Position numbers and translations under genes: made by a program
In this document: positions 23,886-33,453 of the stretch, piece after piece
How the letters are laid out: the number at the start of each line of letters is the position of its first letter
Position numbering within the stretch: the first letter of the stretch is position 1
NCBI RefSeq assembly: GCF_013409425.1
Contig: NZ_JACCAC010000001.1
Location: forward strand, 186,001 to 250,000
From: Nocardioides perillae
Lineage (GTDB): Bacteria > Actinomycetota > Actinomycetes > Propionibacteriales > Nocardioidaceae
DNA length: 64,000 nt
Direction: 5' to 3'
Notes under the pieces: generated by a model
What the model saw: only the letters and a program-made list of their open reading frames with translations
Told to the model about the DNA's origin: nothing
Databases searched by the model: none

Positions 23886-25169
23886 TCAGTCGACGACGGG
23901 CTCGGCCGGGCGGGCGCGCAGCCGCTCCACCGCGGTCATGCCGTGGAAGACGACGAGCGCGGCGACGGTGCCGAGCGCGATGCCGGTGACCGCGACGCTG
24001 CCGCGCTGCAGGGTCAGGTCGCCGATGCCGACGACGAGCGCCACGGCCGCGGTGAGCTGGTTGACCGGCCGGGAGAAGTCCACGCCGTTGTCGACCCAGA
24101 TCTTCACGCCGATGACACCGATCAGGCCGTAGAGCGCCACCGTCACGCCGCCGAGGACGCCCGCAGGCACGGTGTTGACCAGCGCCCCGAACTTCGGCGA
24201 CAGGCTGAGCACGATCGCCACCGCCCCGGCGACCCAGTAGGCCGCGGTGCTGTAGACGCGCGTGGCCGCCATGACGCCGATGTTCTCGCCGTACGTCGTG
24301 GTGCCCGAGCCGCCGCCGGCGCCCGCGAGCGTGGTGGCGAGGCCGTCGGCGAGCAGCGCCCGGCCGGTGCGGCGGTTGACCTCCGGGTCGCCGGTGAGGT
24401 GGGCGACGGTGCGCACGTGGCCGACGTTCTCGGCGACGAGCACCAGCACGACCGGCAGGAAGGCCGGCAGCACCGACCACGTCGGGTCGGGGGCTGCGAA
24501 ACCGGGGAGGCCGACCCACGCCCCGTCGCGGACCGGGGCGAGGTCGACGGCCCCCGCCAGCGCCGCGAAGACGTAGCCGACCGCCACCCCGAGCAGGATC
24601 GAGAGCCGCGCGGCCAGGCCGCGGAAGGCGACCGCCACGAGCAGGACGGCGGCCAGCGTGACCGTCGCCGTCCAGGGCGCCGCCTCGTAGTTGGTGACCG
24701 CCGCACCGGAGAGGTTGAGGCCGATGAGGGCCACGATCGCGCCGGTGACGACCGGCGGCATCAGCACGTCGATCCACCCGGCCCCCGTCACGGTGACCAC
24801 GAGGCCGACCAGGGCCAGCAGCGCACCCGTCGCCAGCACGCCGAAGAGGGCCGCGCCCGTGCCGCCGCCCTCGGCCCCGGTGGCCGCGGCGATCGGGGCC
24901 AGGAAGGCGAAGGAGGAGCCGAGGTAGCTCGGCACCCGGTTGCCGGTGATCGCGAGGAAGAGCAGCGTGCCGACGCCGGAGAAGAAGAGCGTCGCGGTCG
25001 GCGAGAAGCCGGTGAGGATCGGCACCAGGAAGGTGGCACCGAACATCGCCACGACGTGCTGGGCGCCGAGCCCCGCGGTGCGGGGCCAGCTGAGCCGCTC
25101 CTGCGGCAGCACGACGGCGTCGTCGGCGACGGTCCGGCCGTCGCCGTGCAGGGTCCAGAGGGTGCGCAT
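23886..25169 (-). CDS. uraA: Uracil/xanthine permease (NCS2 family)
   Basis: A 427-residue membrane protein of the nucleobase-cation symporter-2 family with about 12-14 membrane segments. The SSFAFLAPI segment (TM3 hairpin) and YGENIGVMAATRVYS (TM10) are diagnostic of the uracil branch. It imports uracil by proton symport in close relatives. It is a single gene, convergent with the M15-like lipoprotein, and its 5' side faces a GAF histidine kinase. Confidence 0.87.
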   Translation of the reverse strand: MRTLWTLHGDGRTVADDAVVLPQERLSWPRTAGLGAQHVVAMFGATFLVPILTGFSPTATLFFSGVGTLLFLAITGNRVPSYLGSSFAFLAPIAAATGAEGGGTGAALFGVLATGALLALVGLVVTVTGAGWIDVLMPPVVTGAIVALIGLNLSGAAVTNYEAAPWTATVTLAAVLLVAVAFRGLAARLSILLGVAVGYVFAALAGAVDLAPVRDGAWVGLPGFAAPDPTWSVLPAFLPVVLVLVAENVGHVRTVAHLTGDPEVNRRTGRALLADGLATTLAGAGGGSGTTTYGENIGVMAATRVYSTAAYWVAGAVAIVLSLSPKFGALVNTVPAGVLGGVTVALYGLIGVIGVKIWVDNGVDFSRPVNQLTAAVALVVGIGDLTLQRGSVAVTGIALGTVAALVVFHGMTAVERLRARPAEPVVD

Positions 25170-25275
25170 GCCCGCATCCTGGCGGAGCGCCCGCAGCAGG
25201 CTCGCACCGACCCGCAGGCGCCCCTGCCGCACCCACCTGCCGGCGGAGGTCCCGGAACGCCGGACAGCGCCGCTC

Positions 25276-25293
25276 TCCACCCCTTAGGGTGGA
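25276..25293. promoter_or_regulatory. Dyad TCCACCC-CTTA-GGGTGGA
   Basis: A perfect 7-bp inverted repeat, 64 bases before the kinase start. It nearly matches the dyad at 7791-7806. It includes a possible -10 hexamer TAGGGT. Both sites precede signalling genes. Confidence 0.45.
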
Positions 25294-25356
25294 CCAGCCC
25301 GCGGGACCACGGTCCCGGCGGGCCGCCAGGCGCCGGGCCGGGAGGAGCGAGGACAG

Positions 25357-26667
25357 GTGGAGCGCGAGCAGACCAGGACCCGCACCCGGGCACCGCACCC
25401 GCGCGCCGCGCCCGCCGCCCCCCTGCCGACGCCGCGCCCCGCGCCGGGGGACCTCGAGGACCTCGAGGCGCTGCGCGCGGCCGCGCTGGCGGCGTACGGC
25501 GTGCTCGGCGAGGAGCACGCGTCGCGCGCCGACCTGCGCGCCCTCGTCTCGCTCGCGGCCGCCGCCTGCGGGGTGTCGATGGCGACGCTCAACCTGCTCA
25601 CGGAGGACGCCCAGCACCAGGTCGAGAGCGTCGGCTTCGAGGGTGCGGTCACGCCGCGCTCGTCGTCGATGTGCGCGGTGGTGGTCGACGAGCCCGAGCC
25701 GGTCGTGCTGCCCGACGCCCGCCTCGACCCGCGCTTCGCCGACAACCCGTGGGTCACCGGAGACGCCGGGGTGCGCTTCTACGCGACCTTCCAGCTGCGC
25801 ACGCCCGCCGACGTCGCGATCGGCTCGCTGTGCGTCTTCGACCCCGAGCCGCGCGCCCTCGACGCGGCGCAGCAGGCCCGCCTGCGCACCCTCGCCGCGC
25901 AGGTGGTCGACGTGCTCGAGCTCGAGCTCAAGGCGCGCCGGCTGCGCGCCGACGTCGCCGAGCTCGAGGCGACGCAGCGGCGGCTGACGCAGACCAACGC
26001 CCGCCTCGCGAGCTTCGCCTCGACCGTCGCCCACGACCTGCGCAACCCGCTCACGACCGTCGAGCTCGCGCTGGGCTTCGCGGGCGACTCGCTCGCCGCC
26101 GCCCCCGAGTCGCCGGCGCGCGCCCGGCAGATGGTCGAGCGCGCGCAGCGGGGCTGCCGACGCATGTCGCAGACCGTCGACCGCATGCTCAGCGGCGTGG
26201 ACGACCTGGCCACCGACCTCGAGACCGTCTCCCTCGACCGCGTGCTCGACGAGGTGCTCGAGGACCTCGGCCGCGCCCTCGTCGGCGTGCACCTCGACGT
26301 CGCCGCTCCCCTGCCGTGGGTGCAGGGCGACGCCACCGGGCTGCGCCTCGTGCTGCAGAACCTCCTCGTCAACGCCGCGAAGTACGCCGCGCTCGACGAC
26401 CCGCGCGTCTCGGTCGGGGCCACGCGCCACGGGGGCTGGTGGGAGGTCCGCGTCGTCGACCACGGCCCCGGCATCCCGGCTGCCGACCGCGAGCGCGTGC
26501 TCGCCCACCGCGAGCGCGGGGCCGGTGTCGGCACGACGGTCGGCTCGGGCATCGGCCTGGCCACCTGCCGCCAGGTCGTCCACCAGCACGGTGGCTCGTT
26601 GGCCGTCGAGGACACCCCGGGCGGCGGTGCGACCTTCGTGCTCCGCCTCCCCGCGCTGGCGACCTGA
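25357..26667 (+). CDS. Cytoplasmic GAF-domain sensor histidine kinase
   Basis: A 436-residue kinase without membrane segments. The first 30 residues are Pro/Ala/Arg-rich. A GAF domain follows (about 45-190; SMCAVVVDEPEPVVLPDARLD is typical of GAF sensors). The H box is STVAHDLRNPLTTVELAL, the N box LRLVLQNLLVNAAKYA, G1 VVDHGPGIP and G2 GSGIGLATCRQVV. GTG 25357 has GGGAGGAGCGAGG upstream. No response regulator is adjacent. Confidence 0.87.
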   Translation: MEREQTRTRTRAPHPRAAPAAPLPTPRPAPGDLEDLEALRAAALAAYGVLGEEHASRADLRALVSLAAAACGVSMATLNLLTEDAQHQVESVGFEGAVTPRSSSMCAVVVDEPEPVVLPDARLDPRFADNPWVTGDAGVRFYATFQLRTPADVAIGSLCVFDPEPRALDAAQQARLRTLAAQVVDVLELELKARRLRADVAELEATQRRLTQTNARLASFASTVAHDLRNPLTTVELALGFAGDSLAAAPESPARARQMVERAQRGCRRMSQTVDRMLSGVDDLATDLETVSLDRVLDEVLEDLGRALVGVHLDVAAPLPWVQGDATGLRLVLQNLLVNAAKYAALDDPRVSVGATRHGGWWEVRVVDHGPGIPAADRERVLAHRERGAGVGTTVGSGIGLATCRQVVHQHGGSLAVEDTPGGGATFVLRLPALAT

Positions 26668-26722
26668 GGCTCCCGGGCGCCGGCGTGCCCCGGGTCACGC
26701 CGACGAGGGGTGTGCGCCCTGC

Positions 26723-26739
26723 CCTGAGGGGAACCTGAG
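26723..26739. promoter_or_regulatory. Direct repeat CCTGAG, 11-bp spacing
   Basis: CCTGAG at 26723-26728 and 26734-26739, upstream of the small membrane protein gene. The step and sequence resemble the CTCTGAG pair at 22018-22035, so the same OmpR-family regulator may bind here. Confidence 0.5.
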
Positions 26740-26770
26740 AAGACCGACGCTCGAGCCAGGGGCGCACCTT

Positions 26771-26788
26771 GCCGGGGAGCTCCCCGGC
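26771..26788. promoter_or_regulatory. Perfect 18-bp palindrome in the leader of the small membrane gene
   Basis: GCCGGGGAG is followed directly by its reverse complement CTCCCCGGC, 22 bases before the ATG. It could be an operator or an mRNA hairpin above the ribosome-binding site. Confidence 0.45.
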
Positions 26789-26810
26789 ACCACAGCCTAG
26801 GAGTTCGCGC

Positions 26811-27107
26811 ATGTCCACCACCCAGAGCACCGCACCCGCCAGCTACGCCACGCCGACCCGCCGACGCATCAGCACCGAGACCAAGGCGTCGTTCAAGACG
26901 ACCGAGCTGATCGCCTACGTCGTGGCGGTGCTCGGTGTCCTCGTCGCCTCGGCCGTCGTCGACGCCCGCGACTTCGGCGCGCAGGAGGCGTGGTTCTACG
27001 TCACGCTGCTGACCATCGGCTACATGGTCTCCCGCGGCCTCGCCAAGTCCGGCAGCCGCGACTTCTTCGACGACGAGATCGACGCCGGCCACCGCGGCCA
27101 GCACTGA
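26811..27107 (+). CDS. Small two-helix membrane protein
   Basis: A 98-residue protein. A polar Ser/Thr/Arg N-terminus is followed by two hydrophobic segments (about 32-50 and 61-77) and an acidic tail ending FDDEIDAGHRGQH. I recognise the general type from other actinobacteria but not a function. ATG 26811 has TAGGAG upstream. A paired CCTGAG operator and a perfect palindrome lie in its leader, so it is probably inducible, perhaps by envelope stress. Confidence 0.75.
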   Translation: MSTTQSTAPASYATPTRRRISTETKASFKTTELIAYVVAVLGVLVASAVVDARDFGAQEAWFYVTLLTIGYMVSRGLAKSGSRDFFDDEIDAGHRGQH

Positions 27108-27148
27108 CCGTCGCCCGGCCCTCGCCGGGCACCCACCGTCCAGCTGCC

Positions 27149-27183
27149 CAGCGCCCCGACCCGCCCCGCGGGTCGGGGCGCTG
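27149..27183 (+). terminator. Strong hairpin after the small membrane gene
   Basis: Fifteen-base arms (CAGCGCCCCGACCCG and its complement) enclose the loop CCCCG. No T-run follows, as is common for intrinsic-like terminators in GC-rich actinobacteria. It sits 42 bases past the stop. Confidence 0.55.
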
Positions 27184-27260
27184 CTGCGTGCGGTGCGATG
27201 AGTCTCGGACCTCGGCACGGTCAGCACCTCCGACCGCACCCCGAGCGCCCTGGAGGACCC

Positions 27261-27743
27261 GTGCCCACCACCACCTACCCCTGTCTCTGGTTCGACGGCG
27301 ACGCCGAGGAGGCGGCGACCTTCTACGCCTCCGTCGTGCCGGGCAGCAGCGTCGACAAGGTCTGGCGCTCCCCCGCCGACACCCCGTCCGGTCCGGCGGG
27401 CGACGTGCTCGTCGTGGACTTCACCCTCGCCGGGCAGCGCGTGCAGGGCCTGAACGGCGGGCCGGAGTTCCGCTTCACCGAGGCGGTCTCGATGGTCGTC
27501 GAGGTGGACGACCAGGCCGAGGTCGACCGGTTGTGGGAGGCGCTGACCGCCGACGGCGGCGAGCCCGGGCCCTGCGGCTGGTGCAAGGACCGCTGGGGGC
27601 TGTCGTGGCAGGTCGTCCCGACGCGGCTCAACGAGCTGCTCGACGACCCCGACCCCGAGCGGGCCCGACGCGCCATGGAGGCCATGCTGCAGATGCAGAA
27701 GATCGACGTGGCCGCCCTCGAGCGCGCCGCCGACGGCGGCTGA
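27261..27743 (+). CDS. VOC-family (PhnB/glyoxalase-fold) protein
   Basis: A 160-residue protein of the PhnB-like vicinal-oxygen-chelate group: CLWFDGDAEEAATFYASVVPGS at the N-terminus, then GLNGGPEFRFTEAVSMVVEVDDQAEVDRLWEALTADG and CGWCKDRWGLSWQVVP. Families of this type are often called 3-demethylubiquinone methyltransferase-like, but the enzymatic role is not established. GTG 27261 has GGAGG upstream. Confidence 0.8.
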   Translation: MPTTTYPCLWFDGDAEEAATFYASVVPGSSVDKVWRSPADTPSGPAGDVLVVDFTLAGQRVQGLNGGPEFRFTEAVSMVVEVDDQAEVDRLWEALTADGGEPGPCGWCKDRWGLSWQVVPTRLNELLDDPDPERARRAMEAMLQMQKIDVAALERAADGG

Positions 27744-27772
27744 GCGGCAGCCCTGGCCTACGCTCTGGTCGC

Positions 27773-29416
<1,644 letters not shown>

Positions 29417-29426
29417 GCCGGGCCCG

Positions 29427-29855
29427 TCAGCCGCCCTGCAGGACCGTCGCGCTGTAGCCCGCCGGGTCCGGCTCGACGACGTCGTCGTCACCGCCGACGA
29501 CCCGCACGCACCGCGTCGGCTGCTCCAGGCGCCACGCCACGACACCGGCCAGCACCGTCGCGCAGCCGAGGAGCCACCCCTCCTCGTCCGTGCGCACGCT
29601 GACGCCGACCTCCGCCGGGTAGTCCTCCCGCAGCGCCCACCAGGCGTCGACCTGGTCGACCTCGCCGGACGCGACCGCCGCGCGCGCCCCGTCCAGCGTC
29701 GTCACGTCGACCCGGGCGTCGCGGTAGACGTCGCGGTGGTCCGCGGCCGCCTGACGGGCGTACGCCGTGGCGCGCGACTCCGCCCACCACCCCGAGCCCG
29801 CCCACGCGGCGACGGCGAGCACGACGAGCGCGACGACGACGGCGGCGCGCCGCAC
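29427..29855 (-). CDS. Small membrane-anchored hypothetical protein
   Basis: A 142-residue protein with one N-terminal membrane segment (AAVVVALVVLAVAAWAG) and an alanine-rich extracytoplasmic part that includes DHRDVYRDARVDVTTLDGARAAV. I do not recognise a domain. The GTG lies two bases after the nitroreductase stop, so the two are probably cotranscribed. Confidence 0.6.
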   Translation of the reverse strand: MRRAAVVVALVVLAVAAWAGSGWWAESRATAYARQAAADHRDVYRDARVDVTTLDGARAAVASGEVDQVDAWWALREDYPAEVGVSVRTDEEGWLLGCATVLAGVVAWRLEQPTRCVRVVGGDDDVVEPDPAGYSATVLQGG

Positions 29856-29857
29856 GC

Positions 29858-30517
29858 CTACTCCACCACCGTCACGGCGTCGTCGAGGGACGCCCGGCTC
29901 GTGCGGAAGCCGTTGGCGGGGTGGTCCTCGTCGGCCCACCCGAGCGAGACCGCGCAGACGACCTGCCGCTCGTCGCCGACACCGAGCCAGCCGCGGACGA
30001 AATCGGAGTACATCGCGATCGCCGCCTGCGCGATCGTGGCGACGCCGTGGGCGGTGGCGGCGTTGAGCAGGTTGGCGACGTAGCCGCCGCAGTCGACCGC
30101 GCCGTAGACGCCCTGCTCGCGGTCGGTGGTGACCACCGCGACGTGGGGTGCGCCGAAGAAGTCGAAGTTGCGCAGCATCTGCGCGAGCCGGCCGTCGGAG
30201 TCGGTGCGGTCGATGCCGAGGGCGGAGTAGAGCGCGTAGCCCGACTCGCGGCGCCGCTCGGCGTAGACGCCGGAGTAGCCCGCCGGCCCCGGGAGGTCGG
30301 ACGCGGGCGCACCCGCGAGCACGTGCGCCGACAGCGCCTCGCGCAGCCGAGCGGTCGCCTCCCCGGTGACGAGGTGCACCTGCCAGGGCTGGGTGTTGCA
30401 CCACGACGCGGTGCGCTGGGCGAGCGCGAAGACCTCGCGCAGCGTCTCGGCCGGCACCGGCTCGTCCCGGAACGCCCGGCAGCTCCACCGTCGCGCCAGC
30501 ACCTCGTCGAGATCCAC
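29858..30517 (-). CDS. Nitroreductase family protein
   Basis: A 219-residue FMN-dependent nitroreductase fold. RRWSCRAFRDEPVP near the N-terminus, RTASWCNTQPWQVHLVTG and the C-terminal SLGWADEDHPANGFRTSR are typical. It would reduce nitroaromatics, quinones or enones with NAD(P)H; the native substrate is unknown. GTG 30517 has GAGGAGG upstream. It is the first gene of a two-gene unit. Confidence 0.86.
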   Translation of the reverse strand: MDLDEVLARRWSCRAFRDEPVPAETLREVFALAQRTASWCNTQPWQVHLVTGEATARLREALSAHVLAGAPASDLPGPAGYSGVYAERRRESGYALYSALGIDRTDSDGRLAQMLRNFDFFGAPHVAVVTTDREQGVYGAVDCGGYVANLLNAATAHGVATIAQAAIAMYSDFVRGWLGVGDERQVVCAVSLGWADEDHPANGFRTSRASLDDAVTVVE

Positions 30518-30691
30518 CCGGTCCTCCTCGCGCCACCGCGGGGCCCGGCAGTCCCGCGCTGCGAAGGCTAGACGAGCGACGTGTGCCGGGCTCGGGCGCG
30601 GGCCGCGGCGGACAGGCGTACCCTCGAGGTCACAGGGCCACCCAGGCTCCCTACCGAGACCTCCGGGCCTCGACCGACCGGAGGCCCACTC

Positions 30692-30910
30692 GTGTCGTCC
30701 TCGTCGTGGCCGCGTCGCCACCTCGCCAGCAGCCCCTTCCACCCGGACCCCGAGGTCGTCGTCGAGCACTTCGACCGTGGCGACCTGGTGCAGCACGACG
30801 TCCACGGCATGGGCTCGGTGGTCGCGGTGGACCCCCTCGGGGTCACCGTGGACTTCGGTGCGCAGACCGTGCGCGTCGCCAGCCCCTTCGCGCGCATGGA
30901 GAAGCTCTAG
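30692..30910 (+). CDS. Small conserved-looking protein of unknown function
   Basis: A 72-residue protein from GTG 30692, with GGAGG seven bases upstream. The core FDRGDLVQHDVHGMGSVVAVDPLGVTVDFGAQTVRV alternates glycine turns with short strands, resembling a small SH3/KOW or CarD-like barrel. That resemblance is my reading only. TACCCT at 30618 could be its promoter -10. Composition and codon use fit a real gene. Confidence 0.6.
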   Translation: MSSSSWPRRHLASSPFHPDPEVVVEHFDRGDLVQHDVHGMGSVVAVDPLGVTVDFGAQTVRVASPFARMEKL

Positions 30911-31228
30911 CCGTGACGAGCAGGCGGCCGCGCCGCAGGGGGGCCGCCGCAGGGGGGCCGCCGACTGACCGTCCGCTGACCGTCCGCTGACCGTCCGCTG
31001 ACCGGTCGCCGGCGGTCCGCTGAGCGGTCGCACGGCTGGGCCGCGCGGGACCTCCGTCCCCCGCGGGGCAGGACCGGTGCCCCCTCCTGCTCCCCGACCG
31101 GCCACGTCCGCCGCGGACCGGTCGCACCTCACGTCGCCCGACCGCAGGCTGGACGGGTCGCGCAGCTGGCGCGGCAGCCGCCCGCTCGCAGCCACCGGCG
31201 TCCCGCGGCTCCCAGTCCCGGACGTGAC
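30911..31228. other. Intergenic stretch with short tandem repeats
   Basis: No coding region is evident in these 318 bases. It opens with two copies of a G-rich 14-base block (GCCGCAGGGGGG type) at about 30937-30963, followed by the 11-bp repeats at 30965-31008. The rest is GC-rich with small dyads. No promoter was identified for the following beta-helix gene. Confidence 0.6.
30965..31008 (+). repeat. Four 11-bp tandem units
   Basis: CTGACCGTCCG occurs three times exactly (30965, 30976, 30987), then once as CTGACCGGTCG. An 11-bp step is one helical turn, so it might be a regulator site as well as slippage. Confidence 0.85.
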
Positions 31229-32407
31229 GTGACCCCTCGCCCCCTGCGCGCGCTGGTGCACGCGCTCCCGCTCCCCGCGGCCGCCCTGCTGTCCCTCGGG
31301 GTGCTCACCGCACCCCCGGTGCTCCCCGTGCTCCCCGCCGCCGCGATCCCCGACGCCGCGATCCCCGCCGCAGGGGCCGCACCCGCCGCTGCTGCCGCCG
31401 GTCGCACCTTCTACGTCGACCCCGCCCGCGGCTCGGACACCGCACCCGGCACGTCGCCGACCACCCCGTGGCGCACGCTGACCCGCGCCAGCGTGGCCGC
31501 CCTGCTCCCGGGCGACACCCTGCGGCTGCGGCGCGGTCTGCGCCACCGCGGCTCGCTCGAGGTCACCGAGGACGGCACGGCCGCGCGCCGCATCCGCGTA
31601 GCGACCTACGGCCGCGGGACCCGCCCGGTGCTCTCGGACGGCCCCGAGTGCGTGCGGGTGACCGGCGACCACGTCACCGTCGCGGGCCTCGCCGCCCGCG
31701 GCTGCGGACGGGCCGGCTTCACCCTCGCCGGGGCCCACGACGTGGTCGTCCGCGTCGAGGCCACCGGCGCGGTGGTCGGCGTGTGGGTCCACGACGACTC
31801 CCGCCACGCGACGGTCGCGCGCAGCGACGTCCACCACAACACCCGCATGGCCCCCGGGACGACCGGCAGCGACGACGACTGGGGCGCGATCGGCGTCGAC
31901 GTGCACGGCGACCACGCCCGGGTCGTCGGCAACCGCATCCGAGGCCACGTCGCGGCCTCGCCCGACTACGGCACGGACGGCTCGGCGGTCGAGGTCTACG
32001 AGGCGTCCTACGCCACCGTCACCCGCAACCGCGCGGCCGGCAACCTCACCTTCACCGAGCTGGGCGGTCGTGGGTCGAGCGGCAACCGCTTCACCGCCAA
32101 CGTCGTCACCGGGGCCGTGCGCAACGGCTCCTTCCTCATGACCCGGGGCCCCGGACAGCACTGGGGCCCGGTCGTGGGCACCACCGCCACGCGCAACGAC
32201 GTCCGGCTCACCGGACCCGGCTCCTTCGGCTTCGGCTGCTACGGCGGCTGCACCGCCACGCACCTCGTGATGCGCGACAACACCGTCTCCGCGCGGCGCT
32301 ACGTCGGGTGGGTCGACGGCACGTTCGCCTCCTCGGGCAACGTGTGGTCCGACGAGGTCTGGTTCCCGCTCGGCCCGGGCGACCGCGTGACCGCACTCCC
32401 GCGCTGA
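31229..32407 (+). CDS. Secreted right-handed beta-helix protein
   Basis: A 392-residue protein. A long hydrophobic signal (residues 8-45) precedes FYVDPARGSDTAPGTSPTTPWRTL, the usual opening of pectate-lyase-like beta-helix proteins. Repeated turns such as HHNTRMAPG, VVGNRIRGHV, VTRNRAAGNL and MRDNTVSA follow. It probably binds or cleaves a polysaccharide outside the cell. No lyase catalytic residues can be assigned. GTG 31229 is used; GTG 31256 is an alternative that keeps the signal. Confidence 0.75.
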   Translation: MTPRPLRALVHALPLPAAALLSLGVLTAPPVLPVLPAAAIPDAAIPAAGAAPAAAAAGRTFYVDPARGSDTAPGTSPTTPWRTLTRASVAALLPGDTLRLRRGLRHRGSLEVTEDGTAARRIRVATYGRGTRPVLSDGPECVRVTGDHVTVAGLAARGCGRAGFTLAGAHDVVVRVEATGAVVGVWVHDDSRHATVARSDVHHNTRMAPGTTGSDDDWGAIGVDVHGDHARVVGNRIRGHVAASPDYGTDGSAVEVYEASYATVTRNRAAGNLTFTELGGRGSSGNRFTANVVTGAVRNGSFLMTRGPGQHWGPVVGTTATRNDVRLTGPGSFGFGCYGGCTATHLVMRDNTVSARRYVGWVDGTFASSGNVWSDEVWFPLGPGDRVTALPR

Positions 32408-32438
32408 GGCGCCGGGCAGGTCTGTCACCATGCGGGGT

Positions 32439-33446
32439 GTGAGCCCCGAGACCGTCACCCGCAGCGCCTGGACGCCCGACCTCCTCGGCGAGGGCTACGA
32501 GCAGCGCACCCTCGAGCTCGGACCGGACCCCGACGGCGAGGGCGACCTCGCCGCCGTCCTGGTGCGCCGCACGGTGCGCCCGGGCGAGCGGGTCACGGGC
32601 GCCGTGCTCTACGTCCACGGCTTCTCCGACTACTTCTTCCAGACCGACCTCGCCGACCACCTCGCCGCGCGCGGCCTGGCCTTCCTGGCGATCGACCTGT
32701 CGAAGTCCGGCCGCGCACGCCGCCCCGGCCAGACGGCGCACCACACGACCACCCTCGAGCGCTACGACGCGCAGCTCGACGCCGCTCTCGACGTCGTCGC
32801 CGAGGACCACGGCGACGTGCCGGTCGTGGTCCTCGCCCACTCGACCGGGGGGCTGGTCACGCCGCTGTGGCTCGACCGGCGCCGTCGCGCCGGCCGCACC
32901 GCCCCGGTCGCGGGGCTGGCCCTGAACAGCCCGTGGTTCGACCTCCAGGGCAAGCCGGTCATGCGCGGCCCCCTCACCTGGGCGATGCGGGCGCTCGGCC
33001 CGCTGCGGCCCTTCCGCGCGCTCGACCTGCCCGAGGGCACCTACGGCCACACCCTGCACACCAGCGGCGCGGGCGAGTGGGACTACGACCTCGAGCTCAA
33101 GCCCATGGCCGGCTTCCCCGTCACCGTCGGCTGGCTCAACGCAGTGCGTCGCGGTCACGCGCGCCTGCACCGCGGGCTCGACGTCGGCGTGCCGTCGCTC
33201 GTGCTGCGCTCGGACAAGACGCACTTCAGCCGCACCTACTCCGAGGCCTCCGACCGCGCCGACACGGTGCTCGACGTGCGGCAGATCGCCCGCTGGTCGG
33301 GCTGCCTCGGCGCCGAGACGACGGTGGTGCCGGTCGCCGACGCCCGCCACGACGTCTTCCTCTCGCTCGCCGAGCCCCGGCGCGCGGCGTACGCCGCCCT
33401 CGACGCCTGGCTCGACCGGCACTCCCTGGGCCGGCCGCCGGGCTGA
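32439..33446 (+). CDS. Alpha/beta hydrolase (monoacylglycerol-lipase-like)
   Basis: About 335 residues. YVHGFSDYFFQTDLADHLAARGL carries the HG oxyanion motif, LAHSTGGLV holds the nucleophile serine, and VVPVADARHDVFLSLAEPR holds the catalytic histidine. This is the serine-aminopeptidase-S33/lysophospholipase group acting on lipid esters in the cytoplasm. CACCAT seven bases before GTG 32439 suggests a leaderless start; ATG 32430 is in frame. Confidence 0.82.
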   Translation: MSPETVTRSAWTPDLLGEGYEQRTLELGPDPDGEGDLAAVLVRRTVRPGERVTGAVLYVHGFSDYFFQTDLADHLAARGLAFLAIDLSKSGRARRPGQTAHHTTTLERYDAQLDAALDVVAEDHGDVPVVVLAHSTGGLVTPLWLDRRRRAGRTAPVAGLALNSPWFDLQGKPVMRGPLTWAMRALGPLRPFRALDLPEGTYGHTLHTSGAGEWDYDLELKPMAGFPVTVGWLNAVRRGHARLHRGLDVGVPSLVLRSDKTHFSRTYSEASDRADTVLDVRQIARWSGCLGAETTVVPVADARHDVFLSLAEPRRAAYAALDAWLDRHSLGRPPG

Positions 33447-33453
33447 GCCCGGG

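Noticed and set aside
30965..31008. 11-bp repeats as part of the 26-bp family
   Set aside because: Different sequence and period, with no GACCCCTCG core.
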